DNA from: a virus
DNA length: 64,000 nt
Direction: 5' to 3' (one strand)
Virus record (IMG/VR): IMGVR_UViG_3300032356_000182
Location: 31,739-95,738 of that record
Made by a program: the position numbers and the translations under genes. The notes beneath the pieces were generated by a model that did not search any database, was not told where the DNA came from, and was given only the letters and a program-made list of their open reading frames with translations. Positions 48,486 to 56,173 of this stretch are shown one piece after another (positions within the stretch are counted from its first letter, which is position 1; each line of letters starts with the position of its first letter).

Positions 48486-51400
48486 AGACAAATTAGCTAG
48501 AGGCAAAGATATCAGCATTCAAATCGGGTTGAAGACTATTACTGGCGCTGACGAATATGTTCCTGCATTCTTTGGAAATATAGACGAAGTAGAAGACACT
48601 TTAACTCCAGAAGAAGACACCACCAGTATTAGAGTCCGAGATCAAACGAAACGATTGAAAATGCAATCGGAATTCAATTTTGTTTGGGAATCTCAAGCTC
48701 GGTTCTTCTGCGATTTTTCCGACGATTTGGACTATAATAAGTTTGTTCGCACTGTTACAGAAAAGAGCAGCTGGAAACAATCTGGCGAAACGATGTATTG
48801 TGAAACCGCTTCAGAAGATAACTTTGCCTTAGCCGGGTTCTATCCTGAGCAAAATGTTTGGATAATGGCTAAGATAAGATTTCATAGCGATATAACAAAC
48901 GCTAAGGGCGGACTTGTTTGGCGAGCAAATACAAACTGCTCTGCTTGTTATGGCTTAGTTTATGAGAAAGCCAGTAACGCTCTGAAGTTATATCGTCGTG
49001 AATCAAAATCTTGGGGAACCGCTTTAGCTACTTCGGGAACTCTAAGCTGGTCTGCGAATGTTTGGTATTGGCTTGCAGTTGCGCACATTGAGGATACAAT
49101 ATACTGTTACTATAGCACTAATGGTATAACCTATAACTTAGCTTTCTCTGCGGTTACAGATGCCGGTTTTTCATCAAGCTATAAGTATACTGCTGGCAAT
49201 GTTGGTTTGTATGGCCGTCCGCCTTCAGCTGGGAAATATATCTATTTTGATGAAATTTTGATTAGAAATTTTGATGTTGACAAAAGCATAAGCGAGGTTG
49301 CGAAAAGATTGGCTGGCCGCGCAGGCGTGACGAATTTTAGAGAAGAGCTTGCGTTTGAATCAGATTTTGATAAAGCTGTTGATTTATGGCCTCATACCGG
49401 CGGAACCGGGCAATGGAGAATATCTTCAGGTAGACTAGTAGGCAATGGAACATCTACTTGGGGAAGGATACGAAATACAACTAATTTTTCAAATGTTATT
49501 GTAGACTTTGAAATGACTTTGCCAGCTAATAGACGGGCTGGTATAATATTCTGTGCTGATACCTGGAAATCAGTCGATAAATCTAATTTTTATCTCCTAG
49601 AAGTTGATCAAGCTGGCTATGTTAGATTTCATCGCTGTAGATTCAATGTGATGACTACGCTAAAAGTTTTTCCTCTATCCTGGATGACAATTCCAGCTGG
49701 ACTAAAGATGCCATATAGATTATCTTTTCAAGATGGCTTTGTTTCTCTGTGGTGTAATGATTTACTTCTATGCTCATTCTGGTCATTCGATTATCTTTCT
49801 GGCAGTCTTGGGTTTGCTGTTTATCAGAGAGGAACTGAAGTTGAATTTAATTCCATCCGAGTTGTTAGACTAAATAGAGCAGTGACACAGTGGGCTTTGA
49901 ATGTTGGCGATGAAATAGAGAAGAATTTGAAAAATCTTTTGAGCAATCAAAACGGCCGCTATTATTTTGATGGAACCGGTGCGATGGTTCTCGGTAATCT
50001 CATTCCACCTGCAGGGAAAGTTGATGTATTTTCAGGTAAACCTTCGCCTAGATTTGATAGAAATATCGCTGTACAAGGCCAGAAGATGAGCGATTTAGAT
50101 TGGTATTCTGTTTTTCGAGTTGATGGCTCTAATTGTACAGCAACTATTCGTAATCAGACATTATTAGATAATTTTGGCTATAGATTCGGCTATGTCAAAA
50201 ATGACCAGCTAAGATCTGATGAAGAATGTGCGGCCGCAGCACAAGAATATATCAATTCTAGTGTAGCTAAACTTGTTCAAAAAGATTTTGAAAGCTTTCC
50301 AGATTTGCGATTAGAAAAATATGATAGAATTTTGGTTTGGGATCATCAAAATCTTAACTATGACGATTTTATAGTAGAAGGACTCTCTTATAACTATAAG
50401 AAGGATAGCGGATTATCTATGTCTATTGAAACGGCTTGGACTGAAAATTTTCCTGTTACATTTGGTTTGAAATCGGTAGACTCTGGTATTTCTTATGATT
50501 CTTGGGCAGCTGAAGCTTCAGCGATAGCAGGTTCTTCGGTTACTCAAGTGTTTTTCAATGGCCTTAGCACTTCTTTTGAAATTTTAGTTCGTGGCTCAAG
50601 TTCTAGTGATAAGATATCTGTTTGGTGGGGCGACGGGACATTTGATTATTATGAACTTAAAGATATGAGCGGACCAGATACTGTGGTCAATCATACCTAT
50701 CCGAATGAAGCGAATTGGCGAATTGTTGTCATGGGCGCTGATAAGCTCAGGAGAATTGTTAGCGTCTACACAGATGGGAGATCCGATTTTGGTGGAGATA
50801 TCAGCAACTTAACAAATCTAGTGTACTTGAATGTTGAAGGTAACAATTATCTTTCGGGCTCGATAACTAATCTGACAAACTTAACATATCTGAAGGTAGA
50901 AGGAAATAGTTCTTTGTCAGGCTCAGTAACCGGATTGACAAACTTAACAAATCTAGTTTTAAGAAGTCCTCTCATGTCAATCACAGGGTCTATAACAAAC
51001 TTAACCAATCTAGTCGAATTAGCATTAGGAAGCGGACGCTATGGTAATAGTGTATCAGGCTCAATAACTAATCTAACAAACCTGACAAAATTGATACTTT
51101 CAGGAAACAACACAATCTCGGGCTCGATAACTAATCTGACGAACCTAACAGAAGCTTCCTTAGATGGATACAATACGATTTCTGGATCTATTGAGAATCT
51201 AACTAACTTAACTACTCTTTATCTGGGAGGATATAATACTGTATCAGGCTCGATTAGCAATCTGACAAATCTACAATATCTCTATATAGCTGGTTCTAGT
51301 ACTGTATCAGGTTCATTAGCAAATCTGACAAAACTCGTTTGTCTTCAAAACCGTAGAGAAGCTGCTGCACTAACCGACTTCGGCGATGTGGCTTTAGCAG

Positions 51401-51648
51401 CTACTCAGTTAGAAATTTTTGACGTCTATAATATTCTAGATGAGAGCACAGTAAACGCGATTTTGGCAGGATTTTGGGCTAATAGAAACATCCCTAAAGT
51501 CCATGAAGGAGATTATTACCGACAGATCCTATTGCACAGAAATCCTAGCAGCTCACCTCCAACTGGACAAGGCTTGATTGATAAGGCAGCTTTACAATCG
51601 TATGCTTCTCCACCAGGGACAGCTACTTGGAGAGTTGAAACTAATTAG
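48472..51648 (+). CDS. Tail-tip protein with jelly-roll inserts and leucine-rich repeats
   Basis: 1058 aa, overlapping the previous gene by 14 bp. Residues 1-75 and about 455-690 look like hub/baseplate (FGNIDEVEDTLTPEEDTTSI; LRLEKYDRILVWDHQN). Inserted are two jelly-roll regions similar to the previous protein's (FSDDLDYNKFVRTV...; LWPHTGGTGQWRISSGRLVG...). After a PKD-like segment (WWGDGTFDYYEL, VNHTYPNEANWRIVV) come about nine leucine-rich repeats built on SGSITNLTNLTxLxLxG (50794-51348). Such repeats bind proteins; as an exposed domain at the tail tip this is a strong receptor-binding candidate. The C-terminus (GLIDKAALQSYASPP) resembles bacterial surface BspA-type proteins. Confidence 0.7.
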   Translation: MTKLRDKLARGKDISIQIGLKTITGADEYVPAFFGNIDEVEDTLTPEEDTTSIRVRDQTKRLKMQSEFNFVWESQARFFCDFSDDLDYNKFVRTVTEKSSWKQSGETMYCETASEDNFALAGFYPEQNVWIMAKIRFHSDITNAKGGLVWRANTNCSACYGLVYEKASNALKLYRRESKSWGTALATSGTLSWSANVWYWLAVAHIEDTIYCYYSTNGITYNLAFSAVTDAGFSSSYKYTAGNVGLYGRPPSAGKYIYFDEILIRNFDVDKSISEVAKRLAGRAGVTNFREELAFESDFDKAVDLWPHTGGTGQWRISSGRLVGNGTSTWGRIRNTTNFSNVIVDFEMTLPANRRAGIIFCADTWKSVDKSNFYLLEVDQAGYVRFHRCRFNVMTTLKVFPLSWMTIPAGLKMPYRLSFQDGFVSLWCNDLLLCSFWSFDYLSGSLGFAVYQRGTEVEFNSIRVVRLNRAVTQWALNVGDEIEKNLKNLLSNQNGRYYFDGTGAMVLGNLIPPAGKVDVFSGKPSPRFDRNIAVQGQKMSDLDWYSVFRVDGSNCTATIRNQTLLDNFGYRFGYVKNDQLRSDEECAAAAQEYINSSVAKLVQKDFESFPDLRLEKYDRILVWDHQNLNYDDFIVEGLSYNYKKDSGLSMSIETAWTENFPVTFGLKSVDSGISYDSWAAEASAIAGSSVTQVFFNGLSTSFEILVRGSSSSDKISVWWGDGTFDYYELKDMSGPDTVVNHTYPNEANWRIVVMGADKLRRIVSVYTDGRSDFGGDISNLTNLVYLNVEGNNYLSGSITNLTNLTYLKVEGNSSLSGSVTGLTNLTNLVLRSPLMSITGSITNLTNLVELALGSGRYGNSVSGSITNLTNLTKLILSGNNTISGSITNLTNLTEASLDGYNTISGSIENLTNLTTLYLGGYNTVSGSISNLTNLQYLYIAGSSTVSGSLANLTKLVCLQNRREAAALTDFGDVALAATQLEIFDVYNILDESTVNAILAGFWANRNIPKVHEGDYYRQILLHRNPSSSPPTGQGLIDKAALQSYASPPGTATWRVETN
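50794..51348 (+). repeat. Leucine-rich repeat array (about nine units)
   Basis: Nine consecutive units of about 63-75 bp encoding SGSI[TS]NLTNLxxLxLxG. The NLTNL core is invariant in most units while the convex-side residues vary (NNYL, NSSL, SGRYGN, NNTI, YNTI, YNTV, SSTV). The high DNA similarity allows expansion or contraction by recombination. Confidence 0.85.
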
Positions 51649-51658
51649 GAGATTTAGT

Positions 51659-52408
51659 TTGGCTAATCCTAGTGCTATTCAAACAATCAAGACTCTGATA
51701 GCAAAAGAAGTTCAGCAGGATCTTTTCATCGGGGAAATTATCGCTGTTAGTCCGGTATCTGGTACTGTTGATATAATAGTAAAGGGATCAGGAATACCCC
51801 TTCTCAGGATTCCTGTTTTGAATAGTTCTTTTGTGCCTGGTCTTTCTGTTGGTCAGAGTGCTATAGTAGCAAAGATTGAAAATAGATATATCTGCTTAGG
51901 TGCATTCGGAAGAGACGATTGGGCTGCTGAGTCTTGGGGCAGCCAAGCAGAGAATTTTGTCTGGACGAAAACGTCAGAGGGCGCTGGTTGGCAGGCAATA
52001 GCAGCAAGTAAGGGCATTCATGCAATTGGTTATGCTGTAAGTTCTAGTTCGTGGAGTACGACGAGTTCCTCGTTTGTGGCGGTAACTGGCCTGTCGGTGA
52101 CATTGAACCTGACGAAGACCTGTGATGTGATTGTGCTGCATGAGCTGGCGGCGGCCAATAGCACGGCGTATGGCCACAGCCGGATTTACCAGAATGGCTC
52201 TGGTGTGGGTAACTCGCATTGGTGTCAGACGAATTATCCTGGTCAAGAAATGGCCGGTACTCTTCTCGATTACCTGCCGGGTGTCTCGGCCGGGTCGTAT
52301 ACCTGGCAGGTGTACGCCAGGCAGGACGGCGGCGGCACGTTGTACTTGAACAGCTTCTCTAGTCGGACATCGGCGGGCCGCATACTGGTTGTGGCGTTGG
52401 AGGCGTGA
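51659..52408 (+). CDS. Baseplate spike/OB-fold protein fused to a GC-rich fibre module
   Basis: 249 aa from a TTG with AGGAGATTTAG upstream. The first 85 residues have the OB-fold pattern of tail spike/hub accessory proteins (LFIGEIIAVSPVSGTVDIIV, QSAIVAKIENRYICLGAFG). After about residue 125 the base composition changes abruptly to GC-rich, and the protein becomes a Ser/Thr- and Gly-rich beta sandwich (SSSWSTTSSSFVAVTGLSV ... GSYTWQVYARQDGGGTLYL). The joint near nucleotide 52040 suggests that a foreign fibre tip was fused onto a resident base. Confidence 0.65.
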   Translation: MANPSAIQTIKTLIAKEVQQDLFIGEIIAVSPVSGTVDIIVKGSGIPLLRIPVLNSSFVPGLSVGQSAIVAKIENRYICLGAFGRDDWAAESWGSQAENFVWTKTSEGAGWQAIAASKGIHAIGYAVSSSSWSTTSSSFVAVTGLSVTLNLTKTCDVIVLHELAAANSTAYGHSRIYQNGSGVGNSHWCQTNYPGQEMAGTLLDYLPGVSAGSYTWQVYARQDGGGTLYLNSFSSRTSAGRILVVALEA

Positions 52409-52416
52409 TAGGCGTG

Positions 52417-52767
52417 ATGGAAGACGTGGAGATTGTAGTAAAGGGCTTCTGGTTTGCGGACGAAGCAGGCGCGCTGTGCGAGCAGTTGTTTGGCGTCCGT
52501 TGTGAGTGTTCGACGGCCGATGGCCTGGTGGTGGTGCATCCGCGGCCACGTGCGCTGTCTGAGGAGGAGTTGGCGCAGTTGCGGGTTGCGCTGAGCTTGG
52601 CGCGTCCATCAGCTGAAGAGCGAGCACGAGAGATAGAGATGCAATTGGCTGCACGTGAAGCGGCGCATAAATCCGTTATCGAACGGCTTCGCCAGAAGGC
52701 CAAAGAGCGGCGCATCACTGTCGCTGACTTGAATGACTTGGTGCTGGCGGTGCTGGGGGAGGGATAA
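52417..52767 (+). CDS. Hypothetical protein in the fibre region (116 aa)
   Basis: From the ATG at 52417 (GTG 52414 and 52405 are in frame; GGAGG at 52399-52403 sits best with the later starts). MEDVEIVVKGFWFADEAG is followed by a helical basic/acidic half (AEERAREIEMQLAAREAAHK, KAKERRITVADLNDLVLAVL). GC-rich like its neighbours. The family is not recognised; such small genes before fibre genes sometimes encode assembly chaperones. Confidence 0.5.
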   Translation: MEDVEIVVKGFWFADEAGALCEQLFGVRCECSTADGLVVVHPRPRALSEEELAQLRVALSLARPSAEERAREIEMQLAAREAAHKSVIERLRQKAKERRITVADLNDLVLAVLGEG

Positions 52768-52769
52768 AA

Positions 52770-53120
52770 ATGGCGGGCAAGTATGACATCACAATCGAAC
52801 AAGGTGCGACGTTCACCCTGAGCATGACGGTCAAAAAGAATGGCAGTCCTGTTGACTTGACTGGTTACACGGCGCGGATGCAGGCTCGGCCCCACGCGGG
52901 CAGTTCAGCCGTGTACCTCGACCTGAGCAGCGTCAACAAAATCACACTTGGCGGCCCGGCGGGTACAATAGTAATTTCCCTGACTGCGGCTGAAACGGCG
53001 GCTCTGCCTACCGGTACGTTTGTCTACGATCTGGAGCTCATTTCTCCGCTTGGCGTAACGACACGCTTATTGGCGGGCAGGGTAGTGGTATCTGCGGAGG
53101 TTACCCGTGATAACAGTTGA
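52770..53120 (+). CDS. Putative tail fibre/baseplate-upper-like protein (116 aa)
   Basis: Starts MAGKYDITIEQGATFTL behind GGGGGAGGG. ITIEQGATFTLSMTVKKNGSPVDLTGYTARMQAR is the recognisable start of small phage proteins found next to tail fibres, with a second half of strands (GTIVISLTAAETAALPTGTFVYDLEL, RLLAGRVVVSAEVTR) resembling an immunoglobulin-like fold. It overlaps the next gene by 14 bp. Confidence 0.6.
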   Translation: MAGKYDITIEQGATFTLSMTVKKNGSPVDLTGYTARMQARPHAGSSAVYLDLSSVNKITLGGPAGTIVISLTAAETAALPTGTFVYDLELISPLGVTTRLLAGRVVVSAEVTRDNS

Positions 53121-53472
53121 GATAGTAGAGCAAGTTATTACGGTAGAGGTGGCTGAACCATCGTCCATTATCGTCGAGGTTCAAGCACAGAATACGTCCG
53201 TCGAGGCAGAACTTGGTGGGATGAGTACGGATGCGCATCAGCAGATGCACACCGTTCATGCGATTGACACTTCAGCCGGCGATGTGGAATTCACCTTGCC
53301 GGCGGCGCACGACCGTGTATCTTGTACGGTTATCAATCAGGGCTCGCACAACGTGATTGTGGTGCCGGCGGAGGGCGACGAGTTTGGCAATGGAGAATCT
53401 AACGTGGTATTGGACGCACCTGGTATGGCGGTTACGTTCGTGGTGTCAGGGAATTATTGGTGGATAGGATAG
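53107..53472 (+). CDS. Hypothetical tail-associated protein (121 aa)
   Basis: Starts at a GTG with MITVEIVEQVITVEVAEP, a string of alternating Val/Ile/Glu strands that continues to about residue 40, followed by a beta domain (DVEFTLPAAHDRVSCTVINQ ... GNGESNVVLDAPGMAVTFVV) ending in YWWIG. The C-terminal end resembles the head-domain of small fibre proteins. GC-rich. No enzymatic motif. Confidence 0.5.
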   Translation: MITVEIVEQVITVEVAEPSSIIVEVQAQNTSVEAELGGMSTDAHQQMHTVHAIDTSAGDVEFTLPAAHDRVSCTVINQGSHNVIVVPAEGDEFGNGESNVVLDAPGMAVTFVVSGNYWWIG

Positions 53473-53481
53473 GAGGCAAAT

Positions 53482-54114
53482 ATGACTTACTTGTCAGCAA
53501 TTAAGCTAAGAAATTCTGCCGGAAATGTGGTCAACCCAGCTACGGCAGAAGGATTAGAGGTTTTGTTGGCTGCACTGACCGACCTGCTGGAAGAGATGCA
53601 GACTAAAACGGAGCCATCTGATACACAGAACATTGCTGCCGCATCCCTGCCGTTGCCACAGGGAGCGGCGACTGAGGCAGCTTTGCAATCCATATTGACT
53701 GAACTACAAGCAAAGACGGAGCCGGCCGATGTTCAGAACGTGGCGGTGGAAGCTTTGCCCTTGCCAGAGGGGGCGGCGACCGAGACGGCCTTACAGTCAA
53801 TCCTGACTGAGTTACAATCAAAGACGGAACCGACCGACGCACAGGCGATTTCGTTGGACGACCTTCTGCTCAAGGTGGCGCTGAACGCGATGGCGCGATT
53901 GAACGTTGATTCAACGGGTAGGCTCCGAGTTGGTGACATCACGCTGGCGGGCAGCCAGACGCTGGGAACAGTGAGCACGGTAACTACGGTAACTACGGTA
54001 ACTACGGTAACAGGCATCACAAACTGGGGTCTGGCAAGCGCGACATCGAAATCACAATGGGAAAGTGACCTGCATTACCAGCAGGCATTCAGACGAAATC
54101 TTGTAGTGTCATGA
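53482..54114 (+). CDS. Fibre-like protein with internal repeats
   Basis: 210 aa starting MTYLSAIKLRNSAGNVV behind AGGAGG. It has a repeated segment LPLPxGAATExALQSILTEL followed by QxKTEPxDxQ, in two complete copies and partial ones, and a run of TVTTVT encoded by a 9-bp tandem repeat (53977-54011). Repeated heptad-like segments suggest a trimeric coiled-coil or beta-helical fibre stalk. The end (WESDLHYQQAFRRNLVV) resembles other phage fibre C-termini. Function as adhesin is inferred from place and composition. Confidence 0.55.
   Translation: MTYLSAIKLRNSAGNVVNPATAEGLEVLLAALTDLLEEMQTKTEPSDTQNIAAASLPLPQGAATEAALQSILTELQAKTEPADVQNVAVEALPLPEGAATETALQSILTELQSKTEPTDAQAISLDDLLLKVALNAMARLNVDSTGRLRVGDITLAGSQTLGTVSTVTTVTTVTTVTGITNWGLASATSKSQWESDLHYQQAFRRNLVVS
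53977..54011 (+). repeat. 9-bp tandem repeat
   Basis: Three complete copies and one partial copy of ACGGTAACT, encoding Thr-Val-Thr units. Copy number changes in multiples of nine bases would keep the frame, so length variation by slippage is possible. Confidence 0.8.
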
Positions 54115-54127
54115 TGCGAGGTGAGAA

Positions 54128-55072
54128 ATGGCAGTAACGAACAATAACATACCTATCATTGATTTACCCTTGTGGCAGGTGTTGCAGCCATCCCCGGCGG
54201 GGGCAACAGCAGCGGCTTCACCGGGCGTGATGTGTACAGACAAGCGCGGGACGCGCCGCTTTATCTACATGTTGCATAGCCAGACGTCGTTCTGGCGGTA
54301 CGACGTGAGAGCGAATACCTGGCAGCAGCTCGCCTCGCCGCCAGCCGGCACAACTGGTGCAGGGACGGCGTTGGTTTACGACCCGTCCAGAAATTGGGTT
54401 TGGGCGTTAATCTCAAACGGTTCTGCGGCTCCAACCTGGCAATATTATGACCCAACGACAAATACCTGGACGGCCCGCAGCGTGTCTGGGCTACCCGCCA
54501 CGTTTGGTACTGATGCGTCGTTGGAGCACACCTGCACTGATTACAGCGCATCGGGCAATGACGATTATATTTACCTCATCGGCAACAACGCGACGACATT
54601 TTACCAGTATTCGGTTACGAGCAATTCTTGGACGACGCTGACCGCTTGTTCATCGGGTAGTGGGGCTGGGTGTTGCCTGCTCTGGCAGCCAGGCTGGGAC
54701 GCGAACAGATTGGTTCGGGTGCGCGGCAGCAATACCAATACAATGGATTATTACTCCATCGGCACGCCAGGCTGGACAGGGCTTACTATAAATCCAGCGA
54801 CGGAGACATTCGGCACTGGCACTATGGCAATAGAGCGCGGGATCGACACGACGAAGATTTTCATCCAGAGGAATAACGACATGCGAATTTATCAGCTGGA
54901 CTTGTCGACAGGTTCGCTTGAGCCGTTCGCGACGCAATTTCTCGTCCCCACGGGCGCAGTATTGGTTGGGGACAGGATGATGTATATAAAAGAACCGACA
55001 ACAGGCATCGAGTTTCTGTACATCGGCCTGCATACATCGGCTAATTTGCTCAGGATGCCGCTATTCTTCTGA
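54128..55072 (+). CDS. Kelch-like beta-propeller fibre protein
   Basis: 314 aa starting MAVTNNNIPIIDLPLWQ behind GAGGTGAG. Repeated units with W and Y at fixed spacing (FWRYDVRANTWQQLASPP, WQYYDPTTNTWTARSVSG, FYQYSVTSNSWTTLTA) are the hallmark of Kelch/galactose-oxidase-type beta-propellers. Such folds in phages serve as receptor-binding heads or fibre domains. No enzymatic residues typical of hydrolases could be identified. It ends the GC-rich fibre cluster. Confidence 0.7.
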   Translation: MAVTNNNIPIIDLPLWQVLQPSPAGATAAASPGVMCTDKRGTRRFIYMLHSQTSFWRYDVRANTWQQLASPPAGTTGAGTALVYDPSRNWVWALISNGSAAPTWQYYDPTTNTWTARSVSGLPATFGTDASLEHTCTDYSASGNDDYIYLIGNNATTFYQYSVTSNSWTTLTACSSGSGAGCCLLWQPGWDANRLVRVRGSNTNTMDYYSIGTPGWTGLTINPATETFGTGTMAIERGIDTTKIFIQRNNDMRIYQLDLSTGSLEPFATQFLVPTGAVLVGDRMMYIKEPTTGIEFLYIGLHTSANLLRMPLFF

Positions 55073-55247
55073 GCAATCAGGGAATAAGAGAAATGCCATT
55101 GTTCCGTTATCAACGATGACGAATAGATGAAACGATTTATGAAAGTGTTGATTGGCAGATTGGTGTTCGTATCTCTTTTGGATTCGTATGTAGAAGAATA
55201 TACTGAAATAGTGATAAGTGACTGTGTAGATAATTTTGGAGGTATGG

Positions 55248-55727
55248 ATGAACGGCGTAGAGCTTTTAATTTCGATGCAGCCCGTGTTCGCACTATATGC
55301 ACCTGAGTTGGGCGTTGATTGGACTATTTTAGCAGGTCAATGTATGACCGAGAGCTCTGGAATTCCTGATGTCATTGGTTTAGCTGGCGAGATTGGCTTA
55401 GCTCAGATAAAGCTATCGACAGCTAAAGATATGGATGAAAATATTACTGAGAAAGAAATGTTTATTCCTGAGAGGAATGTGGAAATTCAGACGAAATACT
55501 TGAAATGGCTGAAGAAATATTTGTATGATGAATGTGATATTGTTGATGATTTTAAGTGGGTATTAGCGGCTTATAATTGGGGCATCGGTAATGTTGCCAG
55601 ATTGTTAAAACAAAACAAAAGTTGGGGAGATGTTCCCAAAAATGTGCGAGATTATGTTTCGCGCATTTATCGCTACGCTGAGCTAATAGAAGATGAATAT
55701 CTTATGCGCTTTCAGAATCACACATGA
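55248..55727 (+). CDS. Lytic transglycosylase (SLT-like)
   Basis: 159 aa from the ATG at 55248 (GGAGG five bases upstream). The fold signature is clear: WTILAGQCMTESSG with the catalytic Glu followed by Ser, GEIGLAQIKLSTAKDM, WVLAAYNWGIGNVARLLK, and NVRDYVSRIYRYAE, the standard order of soluble lytic transglycosylases. It would cleave the glycan strands of peptidoglycan, either as an endolysin or for tail entry. It follows the fibre genes and precedes the small promoter-controlled unit at 55740. No signal peptide. Confidence 0.8.
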   Translation: MNGVELLISMQPVFALYAPELGVDWTILAGQCMTESSGIPDVIGLAGEIGLAQIKLSTAKDMDENITEKEMFIPERNVEIQTKYLKWLKKYLYDECDIVDDFKWVLAAYNWGIGNVARLLKQNKSWGDVPKNVRDYVSRIYRYAELIEDEYLMRFQNHT

Positions 55728-55739
55728 CTTGTTTAAGAA

Positions 55740-55768
55740 TTGACTCAAGCAATAAAACATGATATAAT
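55740..55768 (+). promoter_or_regulatory. Sigma-70-type promoter
   Basis: TTGACT at 55740-55745 and a perfect TATAAT at 55763-55768 are 17 bp apart. It lies 19 bp before the start of the gene at 55787, and would drive that gene and probably the following lysis-related genes. Confidence 0.8.
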
Positions 55769-55786
55769 AGAGGCAAGGAGGGAAAT

Positions 55787-55942
55787 ATGCCAGTTACTAG
55801 ATGTCCTAATGGGAAATATCGGATTGGCTCTGGCCCTTGTGTCTACTCAACGCGGGAAGATGCTGAGAGGGCTTATGCGGCTTATCGGGCTAAAATACAT
55901 TCCCAACCAGAGAAGAAAAAAGAAAGCGATAAGAAAAAGTAG
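55787..55942 (+). CDS. Small basic phage protein (51 aa)
   Basis: Starts MPVTRCPNGKYRIGSG with a perfect AAGGAGG site right behind a strong promoter. The pattern CPNGKYRIGSGPCVYSTREDAERAYAAYRA recurs in my memory of small uncharacterised phage proteins near structural genes; it has two Cys and a C-terminal Lys-rich tail (KKKESDKKK). It may bind nucleic acid or act as a small assembly factor; no function is known to me. Confidence 0.6.
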   Translation: MPVTRCPNGKYRIGSGPCVYSTREDAERAYAAYRAKIHSQPEKKKESDKKK

Positions 55943-55978
55943 AATATCTTTCCGCAGAACTGTTGAGAAAGGAATGCG

Positions 55979-56173
55979 ATGCCAAAATTCCGAAAGAAAC
56001 TTGTAGAAGTTGAAGCTATACAGCTAACTGCGCCTGTGAAGATCGTAACTTTGGAAGGCGCGATGTGGGGACGGCCAGGAGATTGGCTGATTACTGGCGT
56101 ACACGGTGAGAAGTACCTGTGCAAGGATGAAATTTTCCACGAGACGTACGAGTCTGTATACGATGAAACTTAG
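55979..56173 (+). CDS. Small phage protein, GDWLITG-type (64 aa)
   Basis: Starts MPKFRKKLVEVEAIQLT with AAAGGAATG upstream. PGDWLITGVHGEKYLCKDEIFHETYE is a phrase seen often in short phage proteins of unknown function. The sequence is a small beta-rich fold. It overlaps the start of the next gene by 11 bp, so they are coupled. Family recognised by pattern only; role unknown. Confidence 0.6.
   Translation: MPKFRKKLVEVEAIQLTAPVKIVTLEGAMWGRPGDWLITGVHGEKYLCKDEIFHETYESVYDET

Noticed and set aside
50794-51348. Regular repeats suggesting a CRISPR array
   Set aside because: The units are one open reading frame encoding leucine-rich repeats; spacing and sequence vary as protein repeats do, and no cas genes are present.
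55127-55306. Short reading frame MKRFMKVLIGRLV before the transglycosylase gene
   Set aside because: No ribosome binding site, and its end overlaps the transglycosylase gene in another frame.
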